Source: Micrococcales bacterium
GTDB taxonomy: Bacteria; Actinomycetota; Actinomycetes; Actinomycetales; CAWJMD01
Length of the DNA: 64,000 bases
Direction of reading: 5' to 3'
Assembly: GCA_002748415.1 (NCBI GenBank)
Contig: PDSI01000248.1
Location: 115,795 to 179,794, forward strand
This document shows, one piece after another, positions 53,076 through 61,857 of the stretch. The position numbers were made by a program, and so were the translations under genes. Numbering within the stretch: position 1 is the stretch's first letter; the number at the start of each line of letters is the position of its first letter. Below the pieces are notes generated by a model. The model had not been told where the DNA came from. It did no database searches and saw only the letters and a list, made by a program, of their open reading frames with translations.

Positions 53076-53263
53076 ACCAGTTTTTCCTCACGTCGCCACG
53101 ATCGGCTCCTCGTGCCCGGCCCGGGTTCCGGCACCGGCCCGTGTCCCATGCCTGATCTGCATCTTTTGGCCGGCCGGCGAGTGCACATGTTCCGTTCCAC
53201 ACCACTTCGTGCAACTATGCCTCACCATGGTGGTGCCCCACCCGGCAGATGACGGAGGAACGG

Positions 53264-53554
53264 ATGCGGTCGATGTGGAACGGTACGACCTCCTTCGGGT
53301 TGGTCCGGGTGCCGGTCACGATGCACACCGCCACCGGGTCCGGGGGCGTCTCCTTCCATCAGGAGCACCGCGGAGCCGGTGGGCGGATCGGATGCCAGCG
53401 GATGGGTGCCGTGCGCGGGCGGGCGACTGAGGTTGCGCTGTCCGGCGCGGACGGGCACGACGAGGCCGTCCTGGACCTGCGTTCCGCGTTGCAGCAGTCG
53501 GTCGCGGCGGCCACCAAGCGGTCTGCCGCCCGCAAGAGCCCCCGAGCCGGATGA
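53264..53554 (+). pseudogene. Ku (NHEJ) remnant with large internal deletion, reading frame retained
   Basis: N-terminus MRSMWNGTTSFGLVRVPVTMHTATGSGGVSFHQEHRGAGGRIGCQRM is the Ku start; the following beta-barrel region is missing and it jumps to VLDLRSALQQSVAAATKRSAARKSPRAG, a Ku-like C-terminus; 97 aa versus roughly 280+ for bacterial Ku. Confidence 0.75.
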
Positions 53555-54186
53555 ACCCGGCCGATGATCCCGGTGACTGGGACGAGCAACGGGCAACCCT
53601 GTGGACGCAGTACAACGCCGACCGCGCCGAGCACGTTGTGCGGCCGCTGCTGGCCGACGTGCTCGAGCACGCCGGTCCGGGTGCCGGCAGACTGGCGATC
53701 GACCTGGGCGCCGGCGCCGGGGTGGAGTCGCACGCCATGCTCGCCGCCGGCTGGCGCGTGCTCGCGGTGGACGGTGATCCCACCACCGCGCCGCGTATCC
53801 GGCAGCGGTGCGCCGGGTCCGTGGACCGGCTGCAGGTGCAGACCCGGTTGTTCCGCGACGTCACCGAGCTTCCCGCGGCGGACCTCGTGTATTCAGGCTA
53901 TGCGTTGCCGTACGCGACGCCCGACGTTTTTCCCACGGTCTGGCGGGCGATCCGCGACGCCCTGAAACCGGGCGCCTGGCTGGCCGTTCACCTGTTCGGT
54001 GAGCGCGACTCGATGCGAGCCGACGGCGAGCCTGCCACCTTCCTGACCCGGGAGCAGGCCGAGGCCCTGCTGAGCGGCCTGCGCGTGGTCACCATGCAGG
54101 AGGAGGACGCGCAGGGGCAGTCCTTCCGCGGGCCCAAGCACTGGCATGTGTTTCACGTCATTGCCCGCAACAGCCCCGCGGCCTGA
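53551..54186 (+). CDS. Class I SAM-dependent methyltransferase
   Basis: LAIDLGAGAGVESHAMLAAGWRVLAVDGDPTTAPRI, DLVYSGYALPYATPDVFPTVWRAIRDALKPGAWLAVHLFGERDS. Confidence 0.85.
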   Translation: MNPADDPGDWDEQRATLWTQYNADRAEHVVRPLLADVLEHAGPGAGRLAIDLGAGAGVESHAMLAAGWRVLAVDGDPTTAPRIRQRCAGSVDRLQVQTRLFRDVTELPAADLVYSGYALPYATPDVFPTVWRAIRDALKPGAWLAVHLFGERDSMRADGEPATFLTREQAEALLSGLRVVTMQEEDAQGQSFRGPKHWHVFHVIARNSPAA

Positions 54187-54243
54187 TTGCTGGTGATCCA
54201 GCAGATCAGGCCGCAGGGCTGTTGCGGGTTGGTGTGGGACGGG

Positions 54244-55008
54244 TCAGAGCCGGAAGCCACCGTCCACGTACAGGGTTTCGCCGGTCATGAAGCCGGCATC
54301 CGGGCTGACCACCATCGCGACGGCGTTGGCGATATCCTCCGGCATGCCGACGCGGCCCAGCGGGGTCTTCTTGGCCAGGTCACCGAAGAATTTCTCGGGA
54401 TCCAGCCCGAGTCGTTCGGCGACGGCCTCGGTCATCGGGGTGCGGATGTAGCCGGGCGCGATGCAATTCACCGTGATGCCTTTGGCGCCCAGCTCCATGG
54501 CCAAGGTGCGGGTGAACGCCTGCAGGCCCATCTTGGCGGTGGCGTAGTTGGCCTGGCCCTTCATACCGAGCGCGTTGATGCTGGAGATATTGATCAACCG
54601 TCCCCAGCCCTGGCTGACCATGGACGCCTGGGCGGCCTTGGACACCAGGAACGCGCCGCGCAGGTGTACCCGCATCACAGTGTCCCAGTCGTCTTCCGAC
54701 ATCTTGTACAACATGTTGTCCCGGGTGACGCCGGCGTTGTTGACCGCTACTCCGATGGGGCCGAGTTCCTTGTTCACCAATTCGACCGCGCCGTTGACGC
54801 TGTCGGCATCGGCCACGTCGCACGCGACGCCCATGACCTTTGCGTTCGGGGTTTCCGCCTGGATCTGGGCAGCGGCCGCTTCGGCTGCCTCGGCGTTCAG
54901 ATCTACCAGTGCAACATTGAGGCCGTCATGGGCCAGCCGGGCGCCAGCTGCAGAACCGATGCCGCCCCCGCCGCCGGTGATGAATGCGACCTTGGTTGTA
55001 TCAGACAC
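54244..55008 (-). CDS. Short-chain dehydrogenase/reductase, FabG/PhaB-like (acetoacetyl-CoA or 3-oxoacyl reductase)
   Basis: KVAFITGGGGGIGSAAGARLAHDG, NNAGVTRDNMLYKM, YATAKMGLQAFTRTLAMELGAKGITVNCIAPGYIRTPMTEAV; YxxxK motif. Confidence 0.9.
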   Translation of the reverse strand: MSDTTKVAFITGGGGGIGSAAGARLAHDGLNVALVDLNAEAAEAAAAQIQAETPNAKVMGVACDVADADSVNGAVELVNKELGPIGVAVNNAGVTRDNMLYKMSEDDWDTVMRVHLRGAFLVSKAAQASMVSQGWGRLINISSINALGMKGQANYATAKMGLQAFTRTLAMELGAKGITVNCIAPGYIRTPMTEAVAERLGLDPEKFFGDLAKKTPLGRVGMPEDIANAVAMVVSPDAGFMTGETLYVDGGFRL

Positions 55009-55497
55009 AAGAATCTCCTTCGACTCACTTGGTAGTTGCCGTCTCCGTGTTTGAGACGAGGTAGCGCCCACAGTACTCGATGCAATGACTCCTGATGCCG
55101 AACCGTTGGTGAGAAGTTTGTGAGACTTCTCGCCTCGGCCTGCTTACGCCTGGCATGCCTCCATCGCCGCCTGCACGGTGTTTTGTTACCGGCCGTGCAT
55201 TTTCTTTACTTGGCAGTCAATGGGATTCAGCGACCCCGACAGTGATGCGCACGCGGCGCGGACCGGTTCGCGGCCGTGCCGTGCTGACCGATGGTGCTGA
55301 GGCGGCCGCCGGCGCGGAAAGCGAGAAGATTCAGTCACCCGGTGTTGGTGGGCCCAGGGCCGCAGGAGCCACGGTCGGCATCAACGCAACGTGTCGGGTC
55401 TGGTGTGAGAAACGTGTCGGGCCTGGGGTGAAATCCGTGTCTCACCCCCTGGCGCGTCATGCGCCGGTTCGGCGGCTGGCGCCCACGTTGAGACACT

Positions 55498-57639
55498 GTG
55501 ACGGTGCCACCTAGCCCGGAAGAGATCCTCGACGCGCTTGATCCGGAGCAGCGGGCGGTCGCGCAGAATCTCACCGGGCCGATGTGTGTGCTGGCCGGGG
55601 CCGGCACCGGCAAGACGCGGGCCATCACTCATCGCATCGCCTACGGTGTACGGACCGGTCTGTACCGCCCACAGCAGGTGCTTGCGGTGACCTTCACCGC
55701 GCGGGCGGCGGGGGAGATGCGCACCCGGCTCAGTCAGCTGGGGGCCGACGGGGTACAGGCGCGCACATTCCACGCCGCCGCACTGCGGCAGTTGCAGTAT
55801 TTCTGGCCGCGGGTCGTGGGTGGGTCGGTGCCCGCGCTGCTGGAACACAAGGCACGGCTGGTCGGGCGGGCCGCGGCCGTCCAGCAGCTTTCCGTGGACC
55901 GAGCCACCGTGCGGGACCTCTCGGCGGAAATCGAGTGGTCGAAGGTGAATATGCTGACCGCCGAGCAGTACCCGGTGGAGATGGCCCGCCGCAAGCGTCG
56001 CGGCCCGGCCGGGCTGCCACCGCGGGCCGTGGCCGCGGTGATCGGCGCCTACGAACGCATCAAACAGGCCGAGTCGGCAATCGATTTCGAGGACATCCTG
56101 CTGCTGCTCGTCGGCATTCTGCAGGAGGCTCCCGAGGTCGCCGCCGCCGTGCACGAGCAGTACCGGCACTTCGTGGTGGACGAGTACCAGGACGTCTCGC
56201 CGGTGCAGCAACGGTTGTTGGACGAATGGGTGGGCCGCCGCGACGACGTCTGCGTGGTGGGCGACGCAAGCCAGACGATCTACTCCTTCGCCGGTGCGAG
56301 CCCGGACTACCTGTTGCGTTTCCCCCGGCGGTATCCGGGCGCGCAGGTGGTCGAATTGGTCCGCGACTACCGCTCCACCCCGCAGATCGTGCAGCTGGCC
56401 AACTCGATCCTGGCCGGCCGCCCCGGGCGGGTCGAGTTGGTGTCCCAGTGTGCGAGCGGGCCGCAGCCGCGGCTGAGCGAGTACGCCGACGACGCCGAGG
56501 AAGCACACGAGGTGGCCCGGGCGATCCGCGCCGCCGTCGATGCCGGTACCCCGCCGTCGCAGATCGCCGTGCTCTACCGCACCAACGGGCAGTCGGAACC
56601 CTTCGAGCAGGCGCTGACCGAGGCGAACGTGCCGTTCGTGCTGCGTGGTGGAGAGCGGTTCTTCGCCCGCCCCGAGGTTCGTCAGGCGATGGTGTTGCTG
56701 CGCGGGTCGGTCAGCAGCGCGGACCCTGGCGCGCCCCTGGGTGAGCTGGTCCGCGACATCTTGGCCTCCGTGGGCTGGAGCGAGCAGGCCCCACAGACCA
56801 CCGGCGCGGTCCGCGACCGGTGGGAATCGCTGCAGGCCATCGTCACGTTGGCGGACGACCTGTGCCGCCCGGCCGCCGGTGAGCGGGAACCGGTAGATGA
56901 GCGGGAACCGGCAGATGAGCGGGAGCCTGGAACGGAAGGGGAAGCGGATCTGGGCACGCTGGTGGCCGAGCTGGAGCGCCGGGCCACGATTCAGTACGCG
57001 CCCACCGGTGCCGGGGTCACACTGTCCACGCTGCACGCGGCCAAGGGCCTGGAATGGGGCATGGTGGCCATGGTCGGGCTCAGCGAGGGGCTCCTGCCGA
57101 TCAGCTACGCCGACACCCCCCAAGCGGTGGAGGAAGAGCGCCGGTTGTTCTACGTCGGTGTCACCCGGGCCAAGTCGCAACTGCTGTTGTCGTTCGCGGC
57201 CGCCAGGGCCGCCGGGGGCCGTTCCGTGCGATCCCGCTCACGATTCCTGACCGGCATCGGCGAGCCGGTTCGCCGCCGCGCCCGGGGGCCCGCCGCGGCC
57301 AAATCCGGCAAGGGCACCCTGCATCGGCGGTGCCGGTCCTGCGGAGCGGATCTGAACACCGCCGCTGCCCGCAAGACCGGCCGGTGCCGGGACTGCCCGC
57401 CGCCCTACGACGCCGCCCTGTTCGAGGAATTGCGGTCCTGGCGTAAACGCACCGCCGAGGAGGCCGGTATGCCGGCCTTCGTCGTGTTCACCGATTCCAC
57501 CCTGGAGCTCATCGCCGAACACCGCCCGGGCGACGTCGCCGGCCTGAGCCGGATCAGCGGCGTCGGCCCGGCCAAGCTGAACCGGTACGGGGACGGGATC
57601 CTCACCGTGATCCGGCAGTGGGAGGCAGCTCACTGCTGA
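55498..57639 (+). CDS. uvrD2: UvrD/PcrA-type ATP-dependent DNA helicase with zinc-binding and HRDC C-terminus
   Basis: AGAGTGKTRAITHRIAY, VDEYQDVSPVQQRLLDEW, TLHAAKGLEWGMVAMVGLSEGLLP, VTRAKSQLLLSFA; CRSCGADLNTAAARKTGRCRDCPP; C-terminal HRDC. Confidence 0.93.
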   Translation: MTVPPSPEEILDALDPEQRAVAQNLTGPMCVLAGAGTGKTRAITHRIAYGVRTGLYRPQQVLAVTFTARAAGEMRTRLSQLGADGVQARTFHAAALRQLQYFWPRVVGGSVPALLEHKARLVGRAAAVQQLSVDRATVRDLSAEIEWSKVNMLTAEQYPVEMARRKRRGPAGLPPRAVAAVIGAYERIKQAESAIDFEDILLLLVGILQEAPEVAAAVHEQYRHFVVDEYQDVSPVQQRLLDEWVGRRDDVCVVGDASQTIYSFAGASPDYLLRFPRRYPGAQVVELVRDYRSTPQIVQLANSILAGRPGRVELVSQCASGPQPRLSEYADDAEEAHEVARAIRAAVDAGTPPSQIAVLYRTNGQSEPFEQALTEANVPFVLRGGERFFARPEVRQAMVLLRGSVSSADPGAPLGELVRDILASVGWSEQAPQTTGAVRDRWESLQAIVTLADDLCRPAAGEREPVDEREPADEREPGTEGEADLGTLVAELERRATIQYAPTGAGVTLSTLHAAKGLEWGMVAMVGLSEGLLPISYADTPQAVEEERRLFYVGVTRAKSQLLLSFAAARAAGGRSVRSRSRFLTGIGEPVRRRARGPAAAKSGKGTLHRRCRSCGADLNTAAARKTGRCRDCPPPYDAALFEELRSWRKRTAEEAGMPAFVVFTDSTLELIAEHRPGDVAGLSRISGVGPAKLNRYGDGILTVIRQWEAAHC

Positions 57640-57758
57640 GTCAGCGCACCGCTGGCCGGCCGCGGCCGGGAAACGTTGTAGTGCAGGCGTTCCTGTCAGA
57701 TTCACGACGAAGAGAGCCAGCCCCGGCGATAGCCTGCGGCGCTGGAGTGAAAAATCGC

Positions 57759-57787
57759 TTGCCCGCTCGATGCGCGCTGCCTACCCT
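57759..57787 (+). promoter_or_regulatory. WhiB7-type autoregulated promoter
   Basis: AT-rich GAAAAATC just upstream of -35 TTGCCC (57759-57764), 17-bp spacer, -10 TACCCT (57782-57787), upstream of the whiB7 leader. Confidence 0.7.
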
Positions 57788-57841
57788 TGCACGGTGTGTG
57801 CGCTGGTCTGCACGCGACGTCACGGATTGAAGGAGGCCACG

Positions 57842-58126
57842 ATGTTCCTCGCCGCTCCCACTACCGCGGGTGCCCGGTTCGAGTCCACGGCTGCCCTCAT
57901 TGTCGTCGCGGCACCAGCCCGCAAGATTCCCGGCGCGTTCGAGGCGTGCTCCGCAGGCACGGTGCGCCTGACCCGGCCCGGCTGGCCGACCAGCCAGGGA
58001 CCGGATGGCACCGGCCAGCGCGGCACCGGTCGGCGTGGCACTGGCCTACACGGCACTGGCCTGCGTGGCACCGGTTCATGTGGTGCTGGCCGCAGCCCGG
58101 CGGACCGGCTTCGGCGAACCATCTGA
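57842..58126 (+). CDS. Alanine-rich upstream ORF in the whiB7 leader (regulatory uORF)
   Basis: GAAGGAGG ribosome-binding site then ATG: MFLAAPTTAGARFESTAALIVVAAPARKIPGAFEACSAG...; lies between the promoter and whiB7. Confidence 0.55.
   Translation: MFLAAPTTAGARFESTAALIVVAAPARKIPGAFEACSAGTVRLTRPGWPTSQGPDGTGQRGTGRRGTGLHGTGLRGTGSCGAGRSPADRLRRTI
58012..58092 (+). repeat. 15-bp imperfect tandem repeat (about 5 units) in the whiB7 leader
   Basis: TGGCACCGGCCAGCG CGGCACCGGTCGGCG TGGCACTGGCCTACA CGGCACTGGCCTGCG TGGCACCGGTTCATG TGGTGCTGGCC. Confidence 0.75.
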
Positions 58127-58338
58127 CGTCGACGCCGGTGGCGCGTCGGCGCCGCTGATCCCGGGCATAGGAAGCCGCGGACCGTCAGGCACGCGGCCTC
58201 CTGGGTTGCCGCCCGGGCGCCCCCGAGCACGCATGCACGAAACCCGTTCTCGCGTGACCGCTTTGCGCACAGCCAACAGTGCGCTGACCAATTCTTCAGG
58301 TTTCCTGCGGCCACAAGCCGCTCAATCAGGAGGTACCC

Positions 58339-58629
58339 ATGCAGCTCACCGATCTGCTGGATCGCGCCGGCACGGTGACCACTGCCGGCGCTGTGTTCGA
58401 TCTGCCTTGTCAGGAACCAGGTATGGCCGACCTGTGGTTCGCCGAGGCTCCGGCCGACCTTGAACTCGCCAAGATGCTGTGCCTGGACTGCCCGGTCCGC
58501 GAACAGTGCCTGGCCGGCGCCTTGCGCCGGGCCGAGCCCTGGGGGGTGTGGGGTGGCCAGTTGTTCGAGGGTGGACAGGTCATCGCCCGCAAACGGCCGC
58601 GCGGGCGGCCGCGCAAGTATGCCGCTTGA
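58339..58629 (+). CDS. whiB7: WhiB7 transcriptional regulator (Fe-S, AT-hook)
   Basis: Four-Cys WhiB pattern (C..., CLDCPVREQC), GVWGGQ turn, C-terminal AT-hook KRPRGRPRKY specific to WhiB7. Confidence 0.93.
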   Translation: MQLTDLLDRAGTVTTAGAVFDLPCQEPGMADLWFAEAPADLELAKMLCLDCPVREQCLAGALRRAEPWGVWGGQLFEGGQVIARKRPRGRPRKYAA

Positions 58630-58686
58630 GTGCGGCCGGCCCGGTTGCGCGCTGCGGCCGGTGGTCGAACGCGTATCCTCGGTCGG

Positions 58687-59811
58687 GTGCCTGTAGATTT
58701 CCCGACCGAGATACGCGACCTCCGCCAGATGCTCGAGTCGATCATCGCCGTCAGTGACCTGCCGGGGTTGCGCGCACGCATCGGTGAGTTGTCCGAGCAA
58801 GCCGCCGCCGCCGACCTGTGGGACGACCCGGAGAACGCGCAGCGGGTCACCAGCAAGCTGTCCCACGCCCAGGCCGAGGTGGAGCGGCTGGACACGGTGA
58901 GCGCACGGGTGGAGGACCTCGAGGTGCTCGTCGAACTGGCCGAGGAGGACCCGGACAGCCCCGACGGCCGGGCAGCGCTGGCCGACGCCGAAACCGAGCT
59001 GTCCGCGCTGCGAACGGTTCTGGAGGAACTCGAGGTCCGTACCCTCTTGTCCGGGGAATATGACGCCCGGGAGGCGCTGGTCACCATCCGGTCCGAGGCC
59101 GGCGGCATCGACGCGGCCGACTTCGCGGAGATGCTGTTGCGGATGTACCTGCGCTGGGCCGAACGGCACGAGTACCCGACCCAGGTCTACGACACCTCCT
59201 ACGCCGAGGAGGCCGGCATCAAGTCGGCCACGTTCAAGGTGTCCGCCCCGTACGCCTACGGGACGTTGTCGGTGGAGCAGGGCACGCATCGGCTGGTGCG
59301 GATCTCCCCGTTCGACAACCAGGGACGCCGGCAGACCTCGTTCGCCGGCGTCGAGGTGATGCCGGACGTGGAAGAGACCGACCACATCGACATCCCCGAG
59401 TCCGATCTGCGGGTGGACGTGTTCCGCAGTTCCGGCCCGGGCGGGCAGTCGGTGAACACCACCGACTCGGCGGTACGGCTGACCCACCTACCCACGGGGC
59501 TGGTGGTCTCCTGCCAGAACGAGAAGTCCCAGTTGCAGAACAAGGCCGCGGCGATGCGGGTGCTGCAGGCCAAGCTGCTGGAACGGGCCCGGCAGGAACG
59601 GCAGGCCGAGCTGGACGCGCTCAAAGGCACCGACTCCGGATCGTGGGGCAACCAGATGCGTTCCTACGTGCTGCACCCGTACCAGATGGTCAAGGACCTG
59701 CGCACCGAGCACGAGGTGGGCAACCCGGCGGCGGTCTTCGACGGTGACATCGACGCGTTCTTGGAGTCCGGCATCCGCTGGCGGCGGACCGCAGAACGGC
59801 AAAACGCCTGA
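58687..59811 (+). CDS. prfB: Peptide chain release factor 2
   Basis: GGQ motif [31 protein letters not shown] motif [19 protein letters not shown]. Confidence 0.96.
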   Translation: MPVDFPTEIRDLRQMLESIIAVSDLPGLRARIGELSEQAAAADLWDDPENAQRVTSKLSHAQAEVERLDTVSARVEDLEVLVELAEEDPDSPDGRAALADAETELSALRTVLEELEVRTLLSGEYDAREALVTIRSEAGGIDAADFAEMLLRMYLRWAERHEYPTQVYDTSYAEEAGIKSATFKVSAPYAYGTLSVEQGTHRLVRISPFDNQGRRQTSFAGVEVMPDVEETDHIDIPESDLRVDVFRSSGPGGQSVNTTDSAVRLTHLPTGLVVSCQNEKSQLQNKAAAMRVLQAKLLERARQERQAELDALKGTDSGSWGNQMRSYVLHPYQMVKDLRTEHEVGNPAAVFDGDIDAFLESGIRWRRTAERQNA

Positions 59812-59915
59812 CTCGGTTGCCACAAACCGGGTTGATTTGCCGGGCTCGGGCGGGTTTGAGGCTTACCCTGGCGGAGTAAGAGTAAACCGTTCCCCAGCGA
59901 TCAGGTGATGCACGC

Positions 59916-60917
59916 GTGATCTTGTTCGACGAGGTGACCAAGAGCTTCCCGAACACCTCCCGGCCCGCCGTGGACGCGGTCAGCCTCAACATCCAACGCG
60001 GCGAATTCGTGTTCCTGGTCGGGCCGTCCGGTTCCGGCAAGTCGACGATGCTGCGTTTGGTACTGCGCGAAGACACCGCCACCAGTGGCCGGGTCATGGT
60101 CGCCGGGCGGGACGTGGGCAAGCTGTCCTCGTGGAAGGTTCCGTACCTGCGCCGGCAGATGGGCGTGGTGTTCCAGGACTTCCGGCTGCTCACCAACAAG
60201 ACCGTGTTCGAGAACGTCGCGTTCGCGTTGCAGGTGTTGGGCAAGTCCAACGCCGACACGGCCAGGGAGGCAACCCGTAGCCTGAAGATGGTGGGCTTGG
60301 ACGGCAAAGAAGACCGGATGCCGCACGAGCTGTCCGGTGGTGAGCAGCAACGGGTCGCGGTCGCCCGGGCGGTGGTGAACCGGCCGGCGATCCTGCTGGC
60401 CGACGAGCCGACGGGCAACCTGGATCCGGGGTCGACGATGGGTGTGGTGCGGTTGCTGGAGCGCATCGGCCAGGCAGGGACCACCGTCGTCATGGCCACC
60501 CACAACGACGAGATCGTCAATACCCTGTGCAAACGGGTGGTGGAACTGGACGACGGGCGCGTCGTCCGCGACGAGCAAGGTGGGCAGTACTTCCCGGACG
60601 CGGACTCCCCGGCGGTGCCGGATTCGGCTCATGCTCGGGCGGGCTCGAAGCGGATCGAGGTGTCACGTCCAGCCGCGGAACCTGCGCCGGCCGAACCGGA
60701 GCCGACTGAGCCGCAGCCCGCTGAACCGCAGCCGGCCGAACGTGCCAGGACCGGGGCGAAGCCGGCTGCGGCCGGGGTGCCGGGACCTCCTCGCCCGATC
60801 GAGCCGGCCGGTAAGCGCACCGCGTGGTCTCGTCGTAAGCAGACCCAGCAGGGCACGGCAAAGCAGGCTGCGGCCAAGCAAACGCCCGCCCGGAAACCGG
60901 AAGGCCCCTCGGCATGA
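59916..60917 (+). CDS. ftsE: Cell division ATP-binding protein FtsE with long Pro/Glu/Ala-rich C-terminal tail
   Basis: VGPSGSGKSTMLRLVLREDTATSGRVMVAGRDVGKL, HELSGGEQQRVAVARAVVNRPAILLADEPTGNLDP; overlaps ftsX. Confidence 0.95.
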   Translation: MILFDEVTKSFPNTSRPAVDAVSLNIQRGEFVFLVGPSGSGKSTMLRLVLREDTATSGRVMVAGRDVGKLSSWKVPYLRRQMGVVFQDFRLLTNKTVFENVAFALQVLGKSNADTAREATRSLKMVGLDGKEDRMPHELSGGEQQRVAVARAVVNRPAILLADEPTGNLDPGSTMGVVRLLERIGQAGTTVVMATHNDEIVNTLCKRVVELDDGRVVRDEQGGQYFPDADSPAVPDSAHARAGSKRIEVSRPAAEPAPAEPEPTEPQPAEPQPAERARTGAKPAAAGVPGPPRPIEPAGKRTAWSRRKQTQQGTAKQAAAKQTPARKPEGPSA

Positions 60918-61834
60918 GAGCAAGATTCGTTCTCCGGGAGATCTGGGTTGCCCTACGTCGCAATCTGGGCATGGCCGTGTCGGTGTTGTTGGTGACGTTC
61001 GTCTCTTTGATGTTCGTCGGTGCAGCCGCCCTGCTTCAGATGCAGGTCTCGCAGATCAAGACGTACTGGTATGACCGGGTTCAGGTGTCGATCTTTCTGT
61101 GCACCGAATCCAGCGAACAGCCCAATTGCGGCGCCGGTGGGCAGGGTGTCACTGCGGAACAGAAACGTGCCATCGAAGCGGAGCTGACCAGCGGCCCGAC
61201 GTCTCGTTATGTGGATGAGGTGTTCTACGAGTCCTCCGAGCAAGCCTACGCATTGTTCATCGAGCAGTTCGAGGGTTCCGCCGTTGAAGGAAACCTGACC
61301 CCGGAGCAGATGCCGGAGTCCTACCGGGTGAAGCTGAAAGACCCGGACCAGTACCTGGTGGTCAGCCAGGCGGTGCGGAACATGCAGGGGGTGGACCAGG
61401 TTCAGGATCAGTCCAGTTTGCTGAACCGGCTCTTCGGGCTACTGAACGGGTTGACCGCGATCGCCGTGGTTCTCGGTTTGGTGATGCTGGCGGCGGCGCT
61501 GCTGCTCATCGGCACCACGGTGCGGCTGATTGCCGCCAGCCGGCGGCGTGAGGTGGAGATCATGCGCCTGGTGGGGGCATCCAGGCTGCTCATCCAGTTG
61601 CCCTTTCTCCTTGAAGTAACGCTGATTTCGGTGCTGGGTGCCGTGCTGGCCAGCGGTATCCTCTGGGGCTTACTGCAATTCGGCGTGGACGGTTACTTAG
61701 CGCAACAATTGCGGGTCATTGATTACATTTCAGCCGACGCGATGGTGTTGGTCGCGCCAGGGCTGCTCGGGCTTGCTATTGTCATCGGCGTCGCCTCGTC
61801 GCTGGTGACCACGCACTGGCATTTGCGAGTGTGA
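60914..61834 (+). CDS. ftsX: Cell division permease FtsX
   Basis: MRARFVLREIWVALRRNLGMAVSVLLVTFVSLMFVGAAALLQMQV; C-terminal FtsX domain RREVEIMRLVGASRLLIQLPFLLEV. Confidence 0.95.
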   Translation: MRARFVLREIWVALRRNLGMAVSVLLVTFVSLMFVGAAALLQMQVSQIKTYWYDRVQVSIFLCTESSEQPNCGAGGQGVTAEQKRAIEAELTSGPTSRYVDEVFYESSEQAYALFIEQFEGSAVEGNLTPEQMPESYRVKLKDPDQYLVVSQAVRNMQGVDQVQDQSSLLNRLFGLLNGLTAIAVVLGLVMLAAALLLIGTTVRLIAASRRREVEIMRLVGASRLLIQLPFLLEVTLISVLGAVLASGILWGLLQFGVDGYLAQQLRVIDYISADAMVLVAPGLLGLAIVIGVASSLVTTHWHLRV

Positions 61835-61857
61835 GCCGGGAGGAGTAGCCCACCGTC

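Noticed and set aside
55381-57180. 599-aa minus-strand ORF opposite uvrD2
   Set aside because: Antisense shadow of an unmistakable UvrD2 helicase
58630-58760. Programmed +1 frameshift in prfB
   Set aside because: A continuous ORF from GTG 58687 already gives a full-length RF2; no in-frame UGA with an upstream SD-like stimulator is needed
57820-59487. 555-aa minus-strand ORF opposite whiB7/prfB
   Set aside because: Shadow ORF spanning two clearly coding plus-strand genes and the leader
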